DNA from: Planococcus versutus
Lineage (GTDB): Bacteria; Bacillota; Bacilli; Bacillales_A; Planococcaceae
Length of the DNA: 64,000 bases
Assembly: GCF_001186155.3 (NCBI RefSeq)
Contig: NZ_CP016540.2
Coordinates: 186,001-250,000, forward strand
Reading direction: 5' to 3'
Part shown: positions 1-7,499 of the stretch, in pieces
Layout: the number at the start of each line of letters is the position of its first letter
Numbering within the stretch: the stretch's first letter is position 1
Program-made: the position numbers and the translations under genes
Notes under the pieces: generated by a model
Told to the model about the DNA's origin: nothing
Database searches by the model: none
The model's input: only the letters and a program-made list of their open reading frames with translations

Positions 1-150
1 CCACTGGTTACACTCTACAAACTATAAAAACTCGAAAAATAAGAAGAAAGAGCGTAAGGCGACGAAGGGCAAAGATGTGCTCCTGCATCGCTACGCTAGC
101 TTCGTCGCAAAGACTTGCCCCTCGCAAGCTTCGGTCAATGTCTTTCCTGC

Positions 151-285
151 GGCAGAAGCCGTGCCCGCGGAAAGCGTCCGCCTGAAGCGATTTCTTCTAG
201 AACCTTTCACTTTAACAAAAAAATATGAAATTCACTATTTTTAGAAATAAGATATGGAGTAAAACAACGGAGACTCCCGCGGGAT
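151..285 (+). repeat. Direct repeat, left copy (partner 514-647)
   Basis: About 135 bases are nearly identical to 514-647, offset 363 bases. Both copies run from GGCAGAAGCCGTGCC, through CTTTCACTTTAAC and an AT-rich stretch, to CGGAGACTCCCGCGGGAT, with only a handful of differences. Beyond the right edge the copies diverge, the left one entering a different hairpin. Confidence 0.85.
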
Positions 286-432
286 TTTCACGCAAGCCCT
301 TGGCAACTGGCACCGCGACGTCCTGTCGCGCCAGTTGCATGACCCACATCCTGTGGGCCCGAAAGCATACGTCTAAAATAATTCTTTTAAAATTTCACCC
401 TAACTAAAAAAGAAATTTATTATATTCAAAAA

Positions 433-563
433 CTAGAAGAATGAGCGGAAGACGGCGACTCCTGCGGGAATAGCACGAGCTGGAGCCACTGGACTGAGCA
501 GAGCGAGGGAAGCGGCAGAAGCCGTGCCCGCGGAAAGCGTCCGTCTGCAGCGAATTCTTCTAG
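433..563. repeat. Class-1 palindromic intergenic element
   Basis: A 131-base element bounded by the 10-base inverted repeats CTAGAAGAAT (433-442) and ATTCTTCTAG (554-563). Inside are the GC-rich blocks GGCGACTCCTGCGGGA and CCCGCGGAAAGCGTCCG. Related copies lie at about 41-200, 6292-6419 (opposite orientation) and 9605-9770. It has no coding potential and looks like a MITE or REP-type unit; I cannot name the family. Confidence 0.75.
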
Positions 564-647
564 AACCTTTCACTTTAACAAAAAAATATGAAATTCACTA
601 TTTTTAGAAGTAAGATATGGAACAAAACAACGGAGACTCCCGCGGGA
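514..647 (+). repeat. Direct repeat, right copy (partner 151-285)
   Basis: This is the second copy of the 135-base direct repeat. It bridges the end of the class-1 palindromic element (433-563) and the start of the class-2 element (614-735), so what was duplicated appears to be the junction of the two elements. Confidence 0.85.
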
Positions 648-735
648 TAGCGAAGTGGCGAAATCCACTCGGGCCCATCGCCCGAGTTAGTTCGACGCAA
701 GCCCGCAGGAAAGCGGAGTTGTTTTGCGGAATATC
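614..735. repeat. Class-2 palindromic intergenic element, copy 1
   Basis: An approximately 120-base imperfect palindrome. The arms begin GATATGGAACAAAACAAC and end GTTGTTTTGCGGAATATC, and the tip is ACTCGGGC, a short loop, GCCCGAGT. Other full copies are at 6462-6580 and 9806-9926. It ends 55 bases before motA. It could fold as a long RNA hairpin if transcribed. Confidence 0.8.
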
Positions 736-790
736 CTCAACCAAGTAAAAAGTATAAAACTACACCCGCAAAAAGAAATGAGGTATAAAC

Positions 791-1588
791 GTGGATAAGA
801 CGTCATGGATAGGAGTCATAATGGGATTTGCTGTGTTGATCGGTGGGATGATCTTGAAAGGGTCAAACCCGATCGCCCTATACAATCCAGCGGCACTCGT
901 CATCATCTTTGCCGGCACCGTCGCCTGTCTGCTCGTTGCTTTTCCGATGGACGAAATCAAAAAAATCCCCAGCCTGTTCAAAGTAATTTTCAGCGATCAA
1001 AAATCGGTGTCGATCAGAGAAATGATTCCCATGTTCACAGGATGGGCGATGCTCGCACGAAAAGAAGGGTTGCTGGCACTTGAAGAAAAAGCAGAAGAAG
1101 TAGAAGATGCTTTTTTGCAGCGCGGCTTAAAAATGGTCGTAGATGGCCAGTCGCAAGAACACATTCGTGACTTGATGGAAGAAGAAATCGCTGCGATGGA
1201 AGAACGCCATGAACTGGGCGCGAAAATTTTCGCACAAGCCGGTACATACGCACCGACACTCGGTGTACTCGGTGCCGTTATCGGACTCGTTGCGGCACTC
1301 GGTCACTTAGACGACGTAGCGCTTCTCGGCAAATCGATTTCTGCCGCCTTTATCGCAACGCTGTTCGGGATTTTCTCCGGCTACGTATTATGGCATCCAT
1401 TTGCCAATAAGCTCAAGCGAAAGTCAGAAGCAGAAGTGAAAACGAAAATGATTATGCTAGAAGGATTGCTCGCTGTGCAAGAAGGCTTGCCCGTTCGCAC
1501 GGTAGAAGAAAAACTATTAACGTATTTACCAACGAAAGACCGTGTACTTGAATCTAATGAGGAGAGTGGTGTTCAAGTTGAAGCGTAA
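791..1588 (+). CDS. motA: Flagellar stator protein MotA
   Basis: MotA is the larger membrane subunit of the proton-driven flagellar stator; with MotB it forms the torque-generating channel that pushes on FliG. The 265-residue protein matches Bacillus MotA throughout: N-terminal membrane segments (about 5-50), a cytoplasmic loop with LARKEGLLALEE and acidic residues, and the C-terminal membrane pair containing GTYAPTLGVLGAVIGLVAAL. The start is GTG at 791, preceded by GAGGT. It overlaps the start of motB, which implies translational coupling. The proton (MotA) rather than sodium (MotP) assignment follows overall resemblance to B. subtilis MotA and is not proven. Confidence 0.95.
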   Translation: MDKTSWIGVIMGFAVLIGGMILKGSNPIALYNPAALVIIFAGTVACLLVAFPMDEIKKIPSLFKVIFSDQKSVSIREMIPMFTGWAMLARKEGLLALEEKAEEVEDAFLQRGLKMVVDGQSQEHIRDLMEEEIAAMEERHELGAKIFAQAGTYAPTLGVLGAVIGLVAALGHLDDVALLGKSISAAFIATLFGIFSGYVLWHPFANKLKRKSEAEVKTKMIMLEGLLAVQEGLPVRTVEEKLLTYLPTKDRVLESNEESGVQVEA

Positions 1589-2342
1589 AAAAAAGCATGA
1601 AGAACATGTCGATGAAGCTTGGCTCTTGCCATATGCCGATATTTTGACGCTACTCTTGGCTTTGTTCATTGTATTATTTGCTTCCAGCCAAGTTGATGCC
1701 CAAAAGTTCAATGCCATTGCCGAATCGTTTAACAGCGAACTGCAAGGCGGTACCGGTGTACTCGATGAACAAGCGCCAGTCGAAAGTTTTGATACTTCAC
1801 CAACCGCCGAGCTAAGTGAAGATCCGCCATCAGGCGAAAGCCCAGAAGAAATATTAGCGGCTAAAGACCAGCAAGAACTGAGAAAGTTTCAAACAAAAAT
1901 TGAAGCCTATATTGATGAAAAAGGATTATCGCCTCGACTCCAAACTGAAATGACTGCAAAAGGCTTAATGATTACGATCAAAGAAGGCGTGTTATTCGAG
2001 TCAGGCAGTTCAGATATGCGAAGCGGGTCCGAGACCATTGCGAATGAAATTTCAAATTTATTGATTTCCGATCCGCCGCGGATGATTTTTATCGAAGGAC
2101 ACACAGATAATATTCCGGCAGGGACAAAAGAGTTCCCAACAAACTGGGAATTGAGTTCTGCACGCGCTGTTAATTTCATGCGAATTCTGCTTGAAAATGA
2201 TGAGCTCGACCCGCAGAAATTCAGCGCTTCTGGTTATAGCGAATACCATCCAGTTGCCTCAAACGATACACCTGAAGGACGAGCGGAAAACCGCCGCGTA
2301 GAAGTGCTGATTTCACCTTATGAAAAAGAAACTGAAGAGTAA
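1569..2342 (+). CDS. motB: Flagellar stator protein MotB
   Basis: MotB is the stator subunit with one membrane helix and an OmpA-like peptidoglycan-binding domain. The sequence shows a basic N-terminus, the helix beginning LLPYADILTLLLALF, whose aspartate is the expected proton-carrying residue, a linker, and a C-terminal OmpA domain with IEGHTDNIP and the NWELSSARA signature. The open frame extends upstream, but family members begin with a run of lysine and arginine just before HEEHVDEAW, so GTG at 1569 (close behind GAGGAG) or TTG at 1578 is the likely start. It overlaps the 3' end of motA, and fliL follows 10 bases after the stop. Confidence 0.93.
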   Translation: MFKLKRKKKHEEHVDEAWLLPYADILTLLLALFIVLFASSQVDAQKFNAIAESFNSELQGGTGVLDEQAPVESFDTSPTAELSEDPPSGESPEEILAAKDQQELRKFQTKIEAYIDEKGLSPRLQTEMTAKGLMITIKEGVLFESGSSDMRSGSETIANEISNLLISDPPRMIFIEGHTDNIPAGTKEFPTNWELSSARAVNFMRILLENDELDPQKFSASGYSEYHPVASNDTPEGRAENRRVEVLISPYEKETEE

Positions 2343-2352
2343 GAGGTGTAAC

Positions 2353-2778
2353 ATGGGAAAACTAAAGAAAATTATAGGTGTGGTGATTATTGCCATCGTT
2401 ATTGGAGGCGGAGCCGCGTTTTACTTCCTGCAAAAAGATGTTAAAGCTGAAGAAGAAACGTCGTTAAGTGCCGAAGAAGTAGCAGAACTAAGCATTGACA
2501 CCGATATTATTACGACCAACCTAGCATCTTCTGGAAATTTCGGGATTGTTCAATTTAATATTTTACTGAGTGATAAAGACACAAAAGAAGAAGCTGAAAA
2601 ACGGACGGCTGAAGTGCGTGCGGCAATTATTGCAACAGTCGCCAGTTTTACCAAGGAAGAATTGATTGGAGAAAGCGGCATTACGATGATCGAGGAAGAA
2701 CTTGTAACGCGGTTAACCGAAGTTTTTGAAAAAGGCACAGTCGAACGCGTATTGGTAACTGAATTTAAATTGCAATAA
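2353..2778 (+). CDS. fliL: Flagellar basal body-associated protein FliL
   Basis: FliL is a single-pass membrane protein that surrounds or stabilises the stator units at the basal body. The 141-residue protein has a lysine-rich start, one membrane segment (about 6-23), and a periplasmic-type domain with a SLSAEE-type linker, matching FliL. ATG at 2353 follows AAGAGGTG; a longer upstream frame overlaps motB and lacks a site. In B. subtilis fliL lies immediately before fliM; here it is third in a motA-motB-fliL group, which fits its stator role but is a rearranged position. Confidence 0.88.
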   Translation: MGKLKKIIGVVIIAIVIGGGAAFYFLQKDVKAEEETSLSAEEVAELSIDTDIITTNLASSGNFGIVQFNILLSDKDTKEEAEKRTAEVRAAIIATVASFTKEELIGESGITMIEEELVTRLTEVFEKGTVERVLVTEFKLQ

Positions 2779-2791
2779 TCACAAATTCCGC

Positions 2792-2818
2792 TAAACATTT
2801 TGTGGAATTTGCCGATAT
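2792..2818 (+). promoter_or_regulatory. Sigma-D (sigma-28) type promoter for yvyF-flgM-flgN-flgK-flgL
   Basis: TAAA at 2792-2795, a 15-base spacer, then GCCGATAT at 2811-2818 match the Bacillus sigma-D consensus (TAAA, 14-16 bases, GCCGATAT) exactly. It lies 30 bases before the yvyF start. This places the anti-sigma factor flgM and the hook-junction genes in the late, SigD-dependent class. Confidence 0.88.
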
Positions 2819-2848
2819 AAATTTATAGAGAAGGTCAGGTGGGTGCAT

Positions 2849-3274
2849 ATGAAAGCAAATCAGCTGGATAATTGCCGGATTTGCGGCACATTATTCTTTA
2901 AAGACTACACTGATTATTGCCTGGACTGCTACAAGGAAATCGAAGAAGAATTCAAGTTAGTCAACGAATTTTTGAAAATCGAAGCCAATCGCTTTGCGGA
3001 TATTCAAGAAGTCAGCGAGTCGACAACGGTCTCTGTCAAACAAATCGCCGAATTTATTCGTGACGGCCGTATTTACGCAGAGGACTTCGCCAATTTGGGT
3101 TACCCGTGTAAGCATTGTGGTAAAGTAATCAAAAGGCAGATCTTGTGCAGTGACTGTTTCGAGGATTTTTCATCGAAAATTGATGCGACATTGAAAAATG
3201 ATAAATTCTTAGAAGAAACAGGAAGAAAACGAGTCAGGCCAAAGGTTAACGCACAATATTGGAAAATACGCTAA
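2849..3274 (+). CDS. yvyF: Flagellar operon protein YvyF (TIGR03826 type)
   Basis: A small zinc-finger-like protein found directly upstream of flgM in Bacillales; its biochemical role is not well defined. The 141-residue protein has two cysteine clusters: CRICG with CLDC near the N-terminus (about 9-32) and CKHCGK with CSDC near residues 88-106. These suggest structural metal binding flanking a helix-turn-helix-like middle. ATG at 2849 follows AGGTGGG. It heads the yvyF-flgM-flgN-flgK-flgL order known from B. subtilis and lies just behind the sigma-D promoter. Confidence 0.88.
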   Translation: MKANQLDNCRICGTLFFKDYTDYCLDCYKEIEEEFKLVNEFLKIEANRFADIQEVSESTTVSVKQIAEFIRDGRIYAEDFANLGYPCKHCGKVIKRQILCSDCFEDFSSKIDATLKNDKFLEETGRKRVRPKVNAQYWKIR

Positions 3275-3307
3275 CAGAACGAAACTAAACGACAGGGCGG
3301 TGAAGGA

Positions 3308-3577
3308 ATGAATATCGATAAAACAAATAGTTCTTCCTTTATTCAATCTTATCAAAAAATGCAAGTGGCTCCTGTGTCAAAAACGAAGCCACTGCAAAAA
3401 GAGGACGAACTGCAAATTTCAAACGAAGCAAAAGCCATGTTCGAAAAAAACACCAGCGTGGATGTGGAAAGACAAGAAAAAATCCAACTCTTAAAAGCTC
3501 AAGTAGCATCAGGTGAATACCAAGTTGATGCTAGGAAAGTAGCCGATAAAGTTCATCAATTTTGGTTTGACAAATAA
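3308..3577 (+). CDS. flgM: Anti-sigma-28 factor FlgM
   Basis: FlgM binds and inhibits SigD until the hook-basal body is complete. The 89-residue protein has the family layout: a disordered N-terminus and a C-terminal half with helices containing ISNEAKAMFE and the KIQLLKAQVASGEYQVDARKVA segment that contacts the sigma factor. ATG at 3308 follows GGGCGGTGAAGG. Its target sigD is encoded in this window at 27183. Because the operon has a sigma-D promoter, FlgM should feed back on its own synthesis. Confidence 0.93.
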   Translation: MNIDKTNSSSFIQSYQKMQVAPVSKTKPLQKEDELQISNEAKAMFEKNTSVDVERQEKIQLLKAQVASGEYQVDARKVADKVHQFWFDK

Positions 3578-3604
3578 AGTGTGTGTTAAAAAGGAGGATA
3601 TCGG

Positions 3605-4090
3605 ATGCTGAACTTAGTAACCAATACGCTGGACGAATTGATCAGCATACAAAAACAGCTCATCCGTTATGCCGAGCGCAAGCAGACCGTATTGATCGAA
3701 CGAAAAGTCGATGAACTGACGGAGCTTGTGAAAGAAGAGTCGAAGCTGGTCAAACAGCTAGGCCAACTAGAAGACGAACGGCAGCAACTCGTAGCCGACG
3801 TGTTGGAAGAGCATCCGGGTTTAACATTTAGCCAGTTTGCCGAACAACTTCCAGATGAAGAAGTAAAACAAGAGCTCTACTCCCAATTGACAACGTTACA
3901 AATGCTTTTGACAGAGCTTCAAGCGAAAAACAAAACAAACGAAAAAATCCTTGAAGACTCGATGAGCTTTGTTCAACATATGATTACGCAAGTAACAAAA
4001 TCAAAGCAACAGCATTTCAATTATCAATCACCAGCAACTTTGCAAAAACCACAAACAAACAATCAAGGCTTTTTCGATACACGAGCTTAA
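3605..4090 (+). CDS. flgN: Flagellar export chaperone FlgN
   Basis: FlgN (YvyG in B. subtilis) is the cytoplasmic chaperone that delivers the hook-junction proteins FlgK and FlgL to the export gate. The 161-residue protein is almost entirely helical and coiled-coil-like, rich in Glu, Gln, Lys and Leu, with a polar tail after residue about 135, as expected. ATG at 3605 follows a strong AAGGAGGATAT site. Its clients flgK and flgL are the next two genes. Confidence 0.9.
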   Translation: MLNLVTNTLDELISIQKQLIRYAERKQTVLIERKVDELTELVKEESKLVKQLGQLEDERQQLVADVLEEHPGLTFSQFAEQLPDEEVKQELYSQLTTLQMLLTELQAKNKTNEKILEDSMSFVQHMITQVTKSKQQHFNYQSPATLQKPQTNNQGFFDTRA

Positions 4091-4114
4091 GAATTGTTGG
4101 GAGGTAAGAAAACA

Positions 4115-5386
4115 ATGGTTTCTACATTTCATGGATTAGAATTAGGACGACGCGGATTAGCTGTTGGGCAAGCAAGCCTTACAACGACGGGACAAAACAT
4201 TGCCAACGTTAACACAAAAGGCTATTCACGCCAACAAGTAAATTCAAGTGCTTCTCCTTCTTTAGACGTTTGGACAGGCCAAGGCGCTCATACCGGTCAA
4301 CTTGGAACAGGCGTTACGATTGATTCTATTACTCGTGTACGAGACAGTTTTCTCGACCAACAAGTTCGAGACCATTCAGAAACACTTGGACAATGGCAAG
4401 CTAAACAAACAACCTTAGATCGGCTGGAAACCATCATCAACGAACCCAGCACCAGTGGTTTAAATAGCGCGATGGACGGATTGAAAAGTGCTTGGCAAGA
4501 TTTGGCTAACGAACCTGACAGTTCCGCAGCACAGGCAATTGTAAAAGAACGTGCACAAGGAGTGGTTGAAGTTGCCCAATCGATGAACAAATCGATGGAC
4601 AGCTTGAAAAACGAATTGACAGAGCAAACACAACAAACAGTAGATAAAGCCAATGGTTACTTAAAACAAATTGCGCAACTAAACAAAAGCATTGTGAATG
4701 ATGGCAATCAGGCCAATGATTTGAAAGACAAACGCGATGTGTTAGTAGAAGAACTGTCAACACTCATGTCCATTAAAGTAGATGAAAAATCAAATGGCAG
4801 CTATTCGATTAGCCTTGCCTCAAACAATCAATCGTTGGTGAACGGCGAAGTCGTTTCTGAAATCGATGTTCAAACCGAAACAGATGGAAACAAACTTTAC
4901 GGTGGCAAATTAGCCGGATTGAGTGAGTCTATAGACATCGCAACAAACTATCAAAGCAGCTTGAACAAAGTGGTGAAAGATTTTGCACAAGCAAATGGAA
5001 TGTCAGCCATGGGCGGCAAAGATCAGTCGTTGTTCATCGGAGATGCTGAAAACTTTAATGTGTCTGAGCTAAAAGTAAACTACGAAGCGAGTGCTCTGAA
5101 AAAACCGGTGGCGACAGCAGAAACCTCTGAAGCTGCACAACGTGATTTCAGAAAACTAGTAAGTCAATTAGGCGCACAAAGTCAGGCAGCAACCAACTCG
5201 GTTACCAATCATGGAGCGGCTCTGCAAGCGACAGAAAATCGTAGACAGTCCGTTACAGGTGTTTCACTTGATGAAGAAATGGCCAATTTGATTAAATATC
5301 AGCATTCATATAATGCGGCAGCGCGTTTAGTAACAATGACGGATCAAATGCTTGATACCATCATCAACCGAATGGCTGCCCGGTAA
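4115..5386 (+). CDS. flgK: Hook-filament junction protein FlgK (HAP1)
   Basis: FlgK is the first junction protein at the distal end of the hook. The N-terminus shows the axial-protein signature (FHGLELGRRGLAVGQASL and TTTGQNIANVNTKGYSRQ), and the C-terminus shows the partner helix with SLDEEMANLIKYQHSYNAAARLV ending TIINRMAAR. Start ATG 4115 follows TTGGGAGGTAAG; the frame extends upstream without support. At 423 residues it is clearly shorter than B. subtilis FlgK (about 507), so the surface domain between the helical ends is reduced while the polymerising ends are intact. Confidence 0.93.
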   Translation: MVSTFHGLELGRRGLAVGQASLTTTGQNIANVNTKGYSRQQVNSSASPSLDVWTGQGAHTGQLGTGVTIDSITRVRDSFLDQQVRDHSETLGQWQAKQTTLDRLETIINEPSTSGLNSAMDGLKSAWQDLANEPDSSAAQAIVKERAQGVVEVAQSMNKSMDSLKNELTEQTQQTVDKANGYLKQIAQLNKSIVNDGNQANDLKDKRDVLVEELSTLMSIKVDEKSNGSYSISLASNNQSLVNGEVVSEIDVQTETDGNKLYGGKLAGLSESIDIATNYQSSLNKVVKDFAQANGMSAMGGKDQSLFIGDAENFNVSELKVNYEASALKKPVATAETSEAAQRDFRKLVSQLGAQSQAATNSVTNHGAALQATENRRQSVTGVSLDEEMANLIKYQHSYNAAARLVTMTDQMLDTIINRMAAR

Positions 5387-5403
5387 GTAAAGGGGAGAGC
5401 TAA

Positions 5404-6285
5404 ATGAGAGTTACACAACAGATGCTTAACCAAAATGCCATACGCAATATGAGCCAAAACTTGAGCCGCTTTGAAAAAACCAACAACCAAGTAGCGAGCG
5501 GCAAACTTCTTCACCGCCCGTCAGACGACCCGAATGGTGTTAGCAAAGCGATGAACTTGAAAAGTACGCTTGCAACCAATGCACAATTCGAGCGAAACAC
5601 AGGAGAAGCCAAACTGTGGATGGACGAAACCAGTCAAAATATTGACTCCATGGTAAACGCCATGCAGCGAGTTCGCGAATTTGCTGTTCAAGGCAATAAC
5701 GGCACGTATTCAGAAGTTGACCGTGCAGCGATGGATGCCGAAATCGGAGAATTGACAGAGCACATTCGCCAATTGGCCAATGCAAAAGTGAATGGCAAGT
5801 CATTATTCAATGGCCAAAAAACAAATCAACTGCCTTTTCCTGAAAAAGGAAATTTTGCAACTGACAGCACAGAGCTTGTGGCTAAAACGTTCACCATCGG
5901 AGAAGGCATCAACATTCAATCGAGTGTCTTGCCAGATCAACTGTTTGGAGCTTCAGAAGACGCCACTAATCTTTTCCGCACACTCGAAAGCATATCTGCT
6001 GATTTGAAGGCTGGAACTTCCATCGATTTGGAAAAAATCGATGCTGGAATCGACCGTTTGTTGACAGTCGGTGCTGAGAACGGAGCCAGACAAAACCGCA
6101 TGGAAGCAGTAGAAAATCGATTACTAGACAGTAACCTTCAAATCAAATCGATGTTGTCGAGAGTAGAAGACATCGATTACGCAGAAGCCATGATCAAGTT
6201 AAAAAGTGAAGAAAGCATCTACCAAGCAAGTCTCGCTGCAACATCAAAAATCATTCAACCCAGTTTGATGGACTTTTTGAGATAA
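5404..6285 (+). CDS. flgL: Hook-filament junction protein FlgL (HAP3)
   Basis: FlgL is the second junction protein, bridging FlgK and the flagellin filament. It is a flagellin-fold protein of 293 residues: N-terminal D0/D1 helix (MRVTQQMLNQNAIRNM and the SGKLLHRPSDDP motif), a variable middle, and a C-terminal helix with MLSRVEDIDYAEAMIKLKSEES. ATG 5404 follows GGGGAGAGC, 17 bases after flgK. The operon stops here; the yviE-fliW-csrA-hag genes that follow in B. subtilis are absent, and two palindromic repeats take their place. Confidence 0.93.
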   Translation: MRVTQQMLNQNAIRNMSQNLSRFEKTNNQVASGKLLHRPSDDPNGVSKAMNLKSTLATNAQFERNTGEAKLWMDETSQNIDSMVNAMQRVREFAVQGNNGTYSEVDRAAMDAEIGELTEHIRQLANAKVNGKSLFNGQKTNQLPFPEKGNFATDSTELVAKTFTIGEGINIQSSVLPDQLFGASEDATNLFRTLESISADLKAGTSIDLEKIDAGIDRLLTVGAENGARQNRMEAVENRLLDSNLQIKSMLSRVEDIDYAEAMIKLKSEESIYQASLAATSKIIQPSLMDFLR

Positions 6286-6291
6286 GAAGTA

Positions 6292-6419
6292 AGTAGAAAT
6301 CGCTCCAGGCGGACGCTTTCCGGGGGGCACGGCTTCAGCCGCTTCCCTCGCTCTGCTCAGTCCAGGGTCTTCAGCTCGCGCTGATCCCCCAGGAGTCGCC
6401 GCCTTCCACTCTTTCTGTT
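6292..6419. repeat. Class-1 palindromic element, inverted copy
   Basis: Opposite orientation to the copy at 433-563, sharing AGGCGGACGCTTTCCG, GGCACGGCTTC, TCCCTCGCTCTGCTCAGTCC and GGAGTCGCCG. It begins six bases after the flgL stop and is followed 43 bases later by a class-2 element. Confidence 0.75.
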
Positions 6420-6461
6420 AAATGTCATGAAACAATAAAAAATACTAGTTTTAACTAGTAG

Positions 6462-6580
6462 GATATGCAGCAAAATAGCGGAGACTCCCGCGGGATAGCG
6501 AAGTGCCGAAATCCACTCGGGCGAGCCCGAGTTAGTTCGGCGCAAGCCCGCAGGAAAGCGTAGCTATTTTGCGGAATATC
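6462..6580. repeat. Class-2 palindromic element, copy 2
   Basis: The arms are GATATGCAGCAAAATAGC and GCTATTTTGCGGAATATC, the tip stem ACTCGGGC/GCCCGAGT. Relative to copy 1, both arms changed together (ACAAC/GTTGT became ATAGC/GCTAT), so pairing is preserved. Confidence 0.8.
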
Positions 6581-6600
6581 AGAACCAAACTTTAATTTAT

Positions 6601-6640
6601 AAAAAAAAGCAGTCAACCCCGTGGGGTGACTGCTTTTTTT
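6601..6640. terminator. Bidirectional terminator between flgL and flhP
   Basis: AAGCAGTCA(A)CCCC pairs with GGGGTGACTGCTT with one bulged base, flanked by A-runs on the left and T-runs on the right, so it can terminate both the plus-strand flgL operon and the minus-strand flhO-flhP operon. Confidence 0.85.
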
Positions 6641-6642
6641 CG

Positions 6643-7485
6643 TTATCCTTTAATGGTATTAACCAAGCCCATCATGTCATCTGCATACGAAATGGCTCTT
6701 CCTTGTGATTGGAATAATCGCTGAGTTGTGATCAGTTCAGTCATTTCATCGGCTAAGTCAACATTCGACATTTCCAGCGCACCTTGCTTAATGCCAATCG
6801 TTCCATTTGTTTGTTGAGACAAATCGATTAGCTGCAAATTGCCGTTTGCTACTTGCTCAGCTTCAGTACCGATTAAGCGGAATCGGTTTTCACCTATTTT
6901 TTCTAACGCATTCTGTCTGTTTATTTGGGCAATCCCCATTTGGATTTCAGTAGGCGGGTTAGTGGAATCTTTATAGGAAATTGTTAACGATCCATTTCCA
7001 GCTAATTGGATATCTTTGTAGTCAGCGCCAAAAAGAATTGGCTGATTATCAGCTCCTAAGACAGCATCGCCAGTAGCCGTGACCAAGCTTACTTGATTTG
7101 AATTTGGAACGGGTTGAACTTGAAACGATCCATCTTTTGTATAAAAGGTATTCTCTTCAGACGCTACACGAAAATAAGCAGATTCGCCTTGAATCATAAA
7201 ATCCAGTGGGCGATCGGTTTGTCGAATAGATCCTTGTTCGTTTCGAACGGCAGTTTGCGAAAGAATCGCTCCAGCTCCGACGCGTAAGCCAAAAGGCGTC
7301 GTACGTCCCACTTCATTTTTTTGACCTACTTGTTTTTCGATTGACTGAACAAGTGCATCTGAAAAACTGGCTTCTTGTCGTTTATAGCCAGTCGTGTTGA
7401 CGTTCGCTATATTGTTACCAATCAAATCTATTTTTTTTTGCAGCTCGCTCATCGTGTTACTTGCTGTATTCATTTGGATATTCAA
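6643..7485 (-). CDS. flhP: Flagellar hook-basal body protein FlhP
   Basis: A FlgG/FlgF-type distal rod protein, homologous to B. subtilis FlhP. The 280-residue protein carries the N-terminal rod signature (LIGNNIANVNTTGYKRQEASF) and the C-terminal heptad-like end (MSNVDLADEMTELITTQRLFQSQGRAISYADDMM). TTG at 7485 is preferred because AGGAGG lies 10 bases upstream, whereas the next ATG (7473) would be 22 bases away. It follows flhO by 14 bases on the same strand and ends at the shared terminator. Confidence 0.9.
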   Translation of the reverse strand: MNIQMNTASNTMSELQKKIDLIGNNIANVNTTGYKRQEASFSDALVQSIEKQVGQKNEVGRTTPFGLRVGAGAILSQTAVRNEQGSIRQTDRPLDFMIQGESAYFRVASEENTFYTKDGSFQVQPVPNSNQVSLVTATGDAVLGADNQPILFGADYKDIQLAGNGSLTISYKDSTNPPTEIQMGIAQINRQNALEKIGENRFRLIGTEAEQVANGNLQLIDLSQQTNGTIGIKQGALEMSNVDLADEMTELITTQRLFQSQGRAISYADDMMGLVNTIKG

Positions 7486-7499
7486 TAGGTTAATTCCTC

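Larger units (their letters stand above)
1..790. other. Repeat-rich intergenic region upstream of motA
   Basis: No convincing gene is seen here. The stretch holds two rounds of a composite repeat: a partly degraded copy (about 41-385) and a fuller copy (433-735). Short open frames inside it read straight through palindromic repeat DNA, have no ribosome binding site and match no family I know, so they are not called. The last 55 bases before motA contain a GAGGT ribosome binding site but no recognisable sigma-D promoter. Confidence 0.7.

Noticed and set aside
225..407. 60-codon plus-strand frame in the upstream repeats
   Set aside because: It runs through the palindromic repeat DNA, has no ribosome binding site and shows no protein family character.
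760..981. Minus-strand frames overlapping motA and similar frames inside other flagellar genes
   Set aside because: They are antisense shadows of strongly conserved proteins, without ribosome binding sites or recognisable products.
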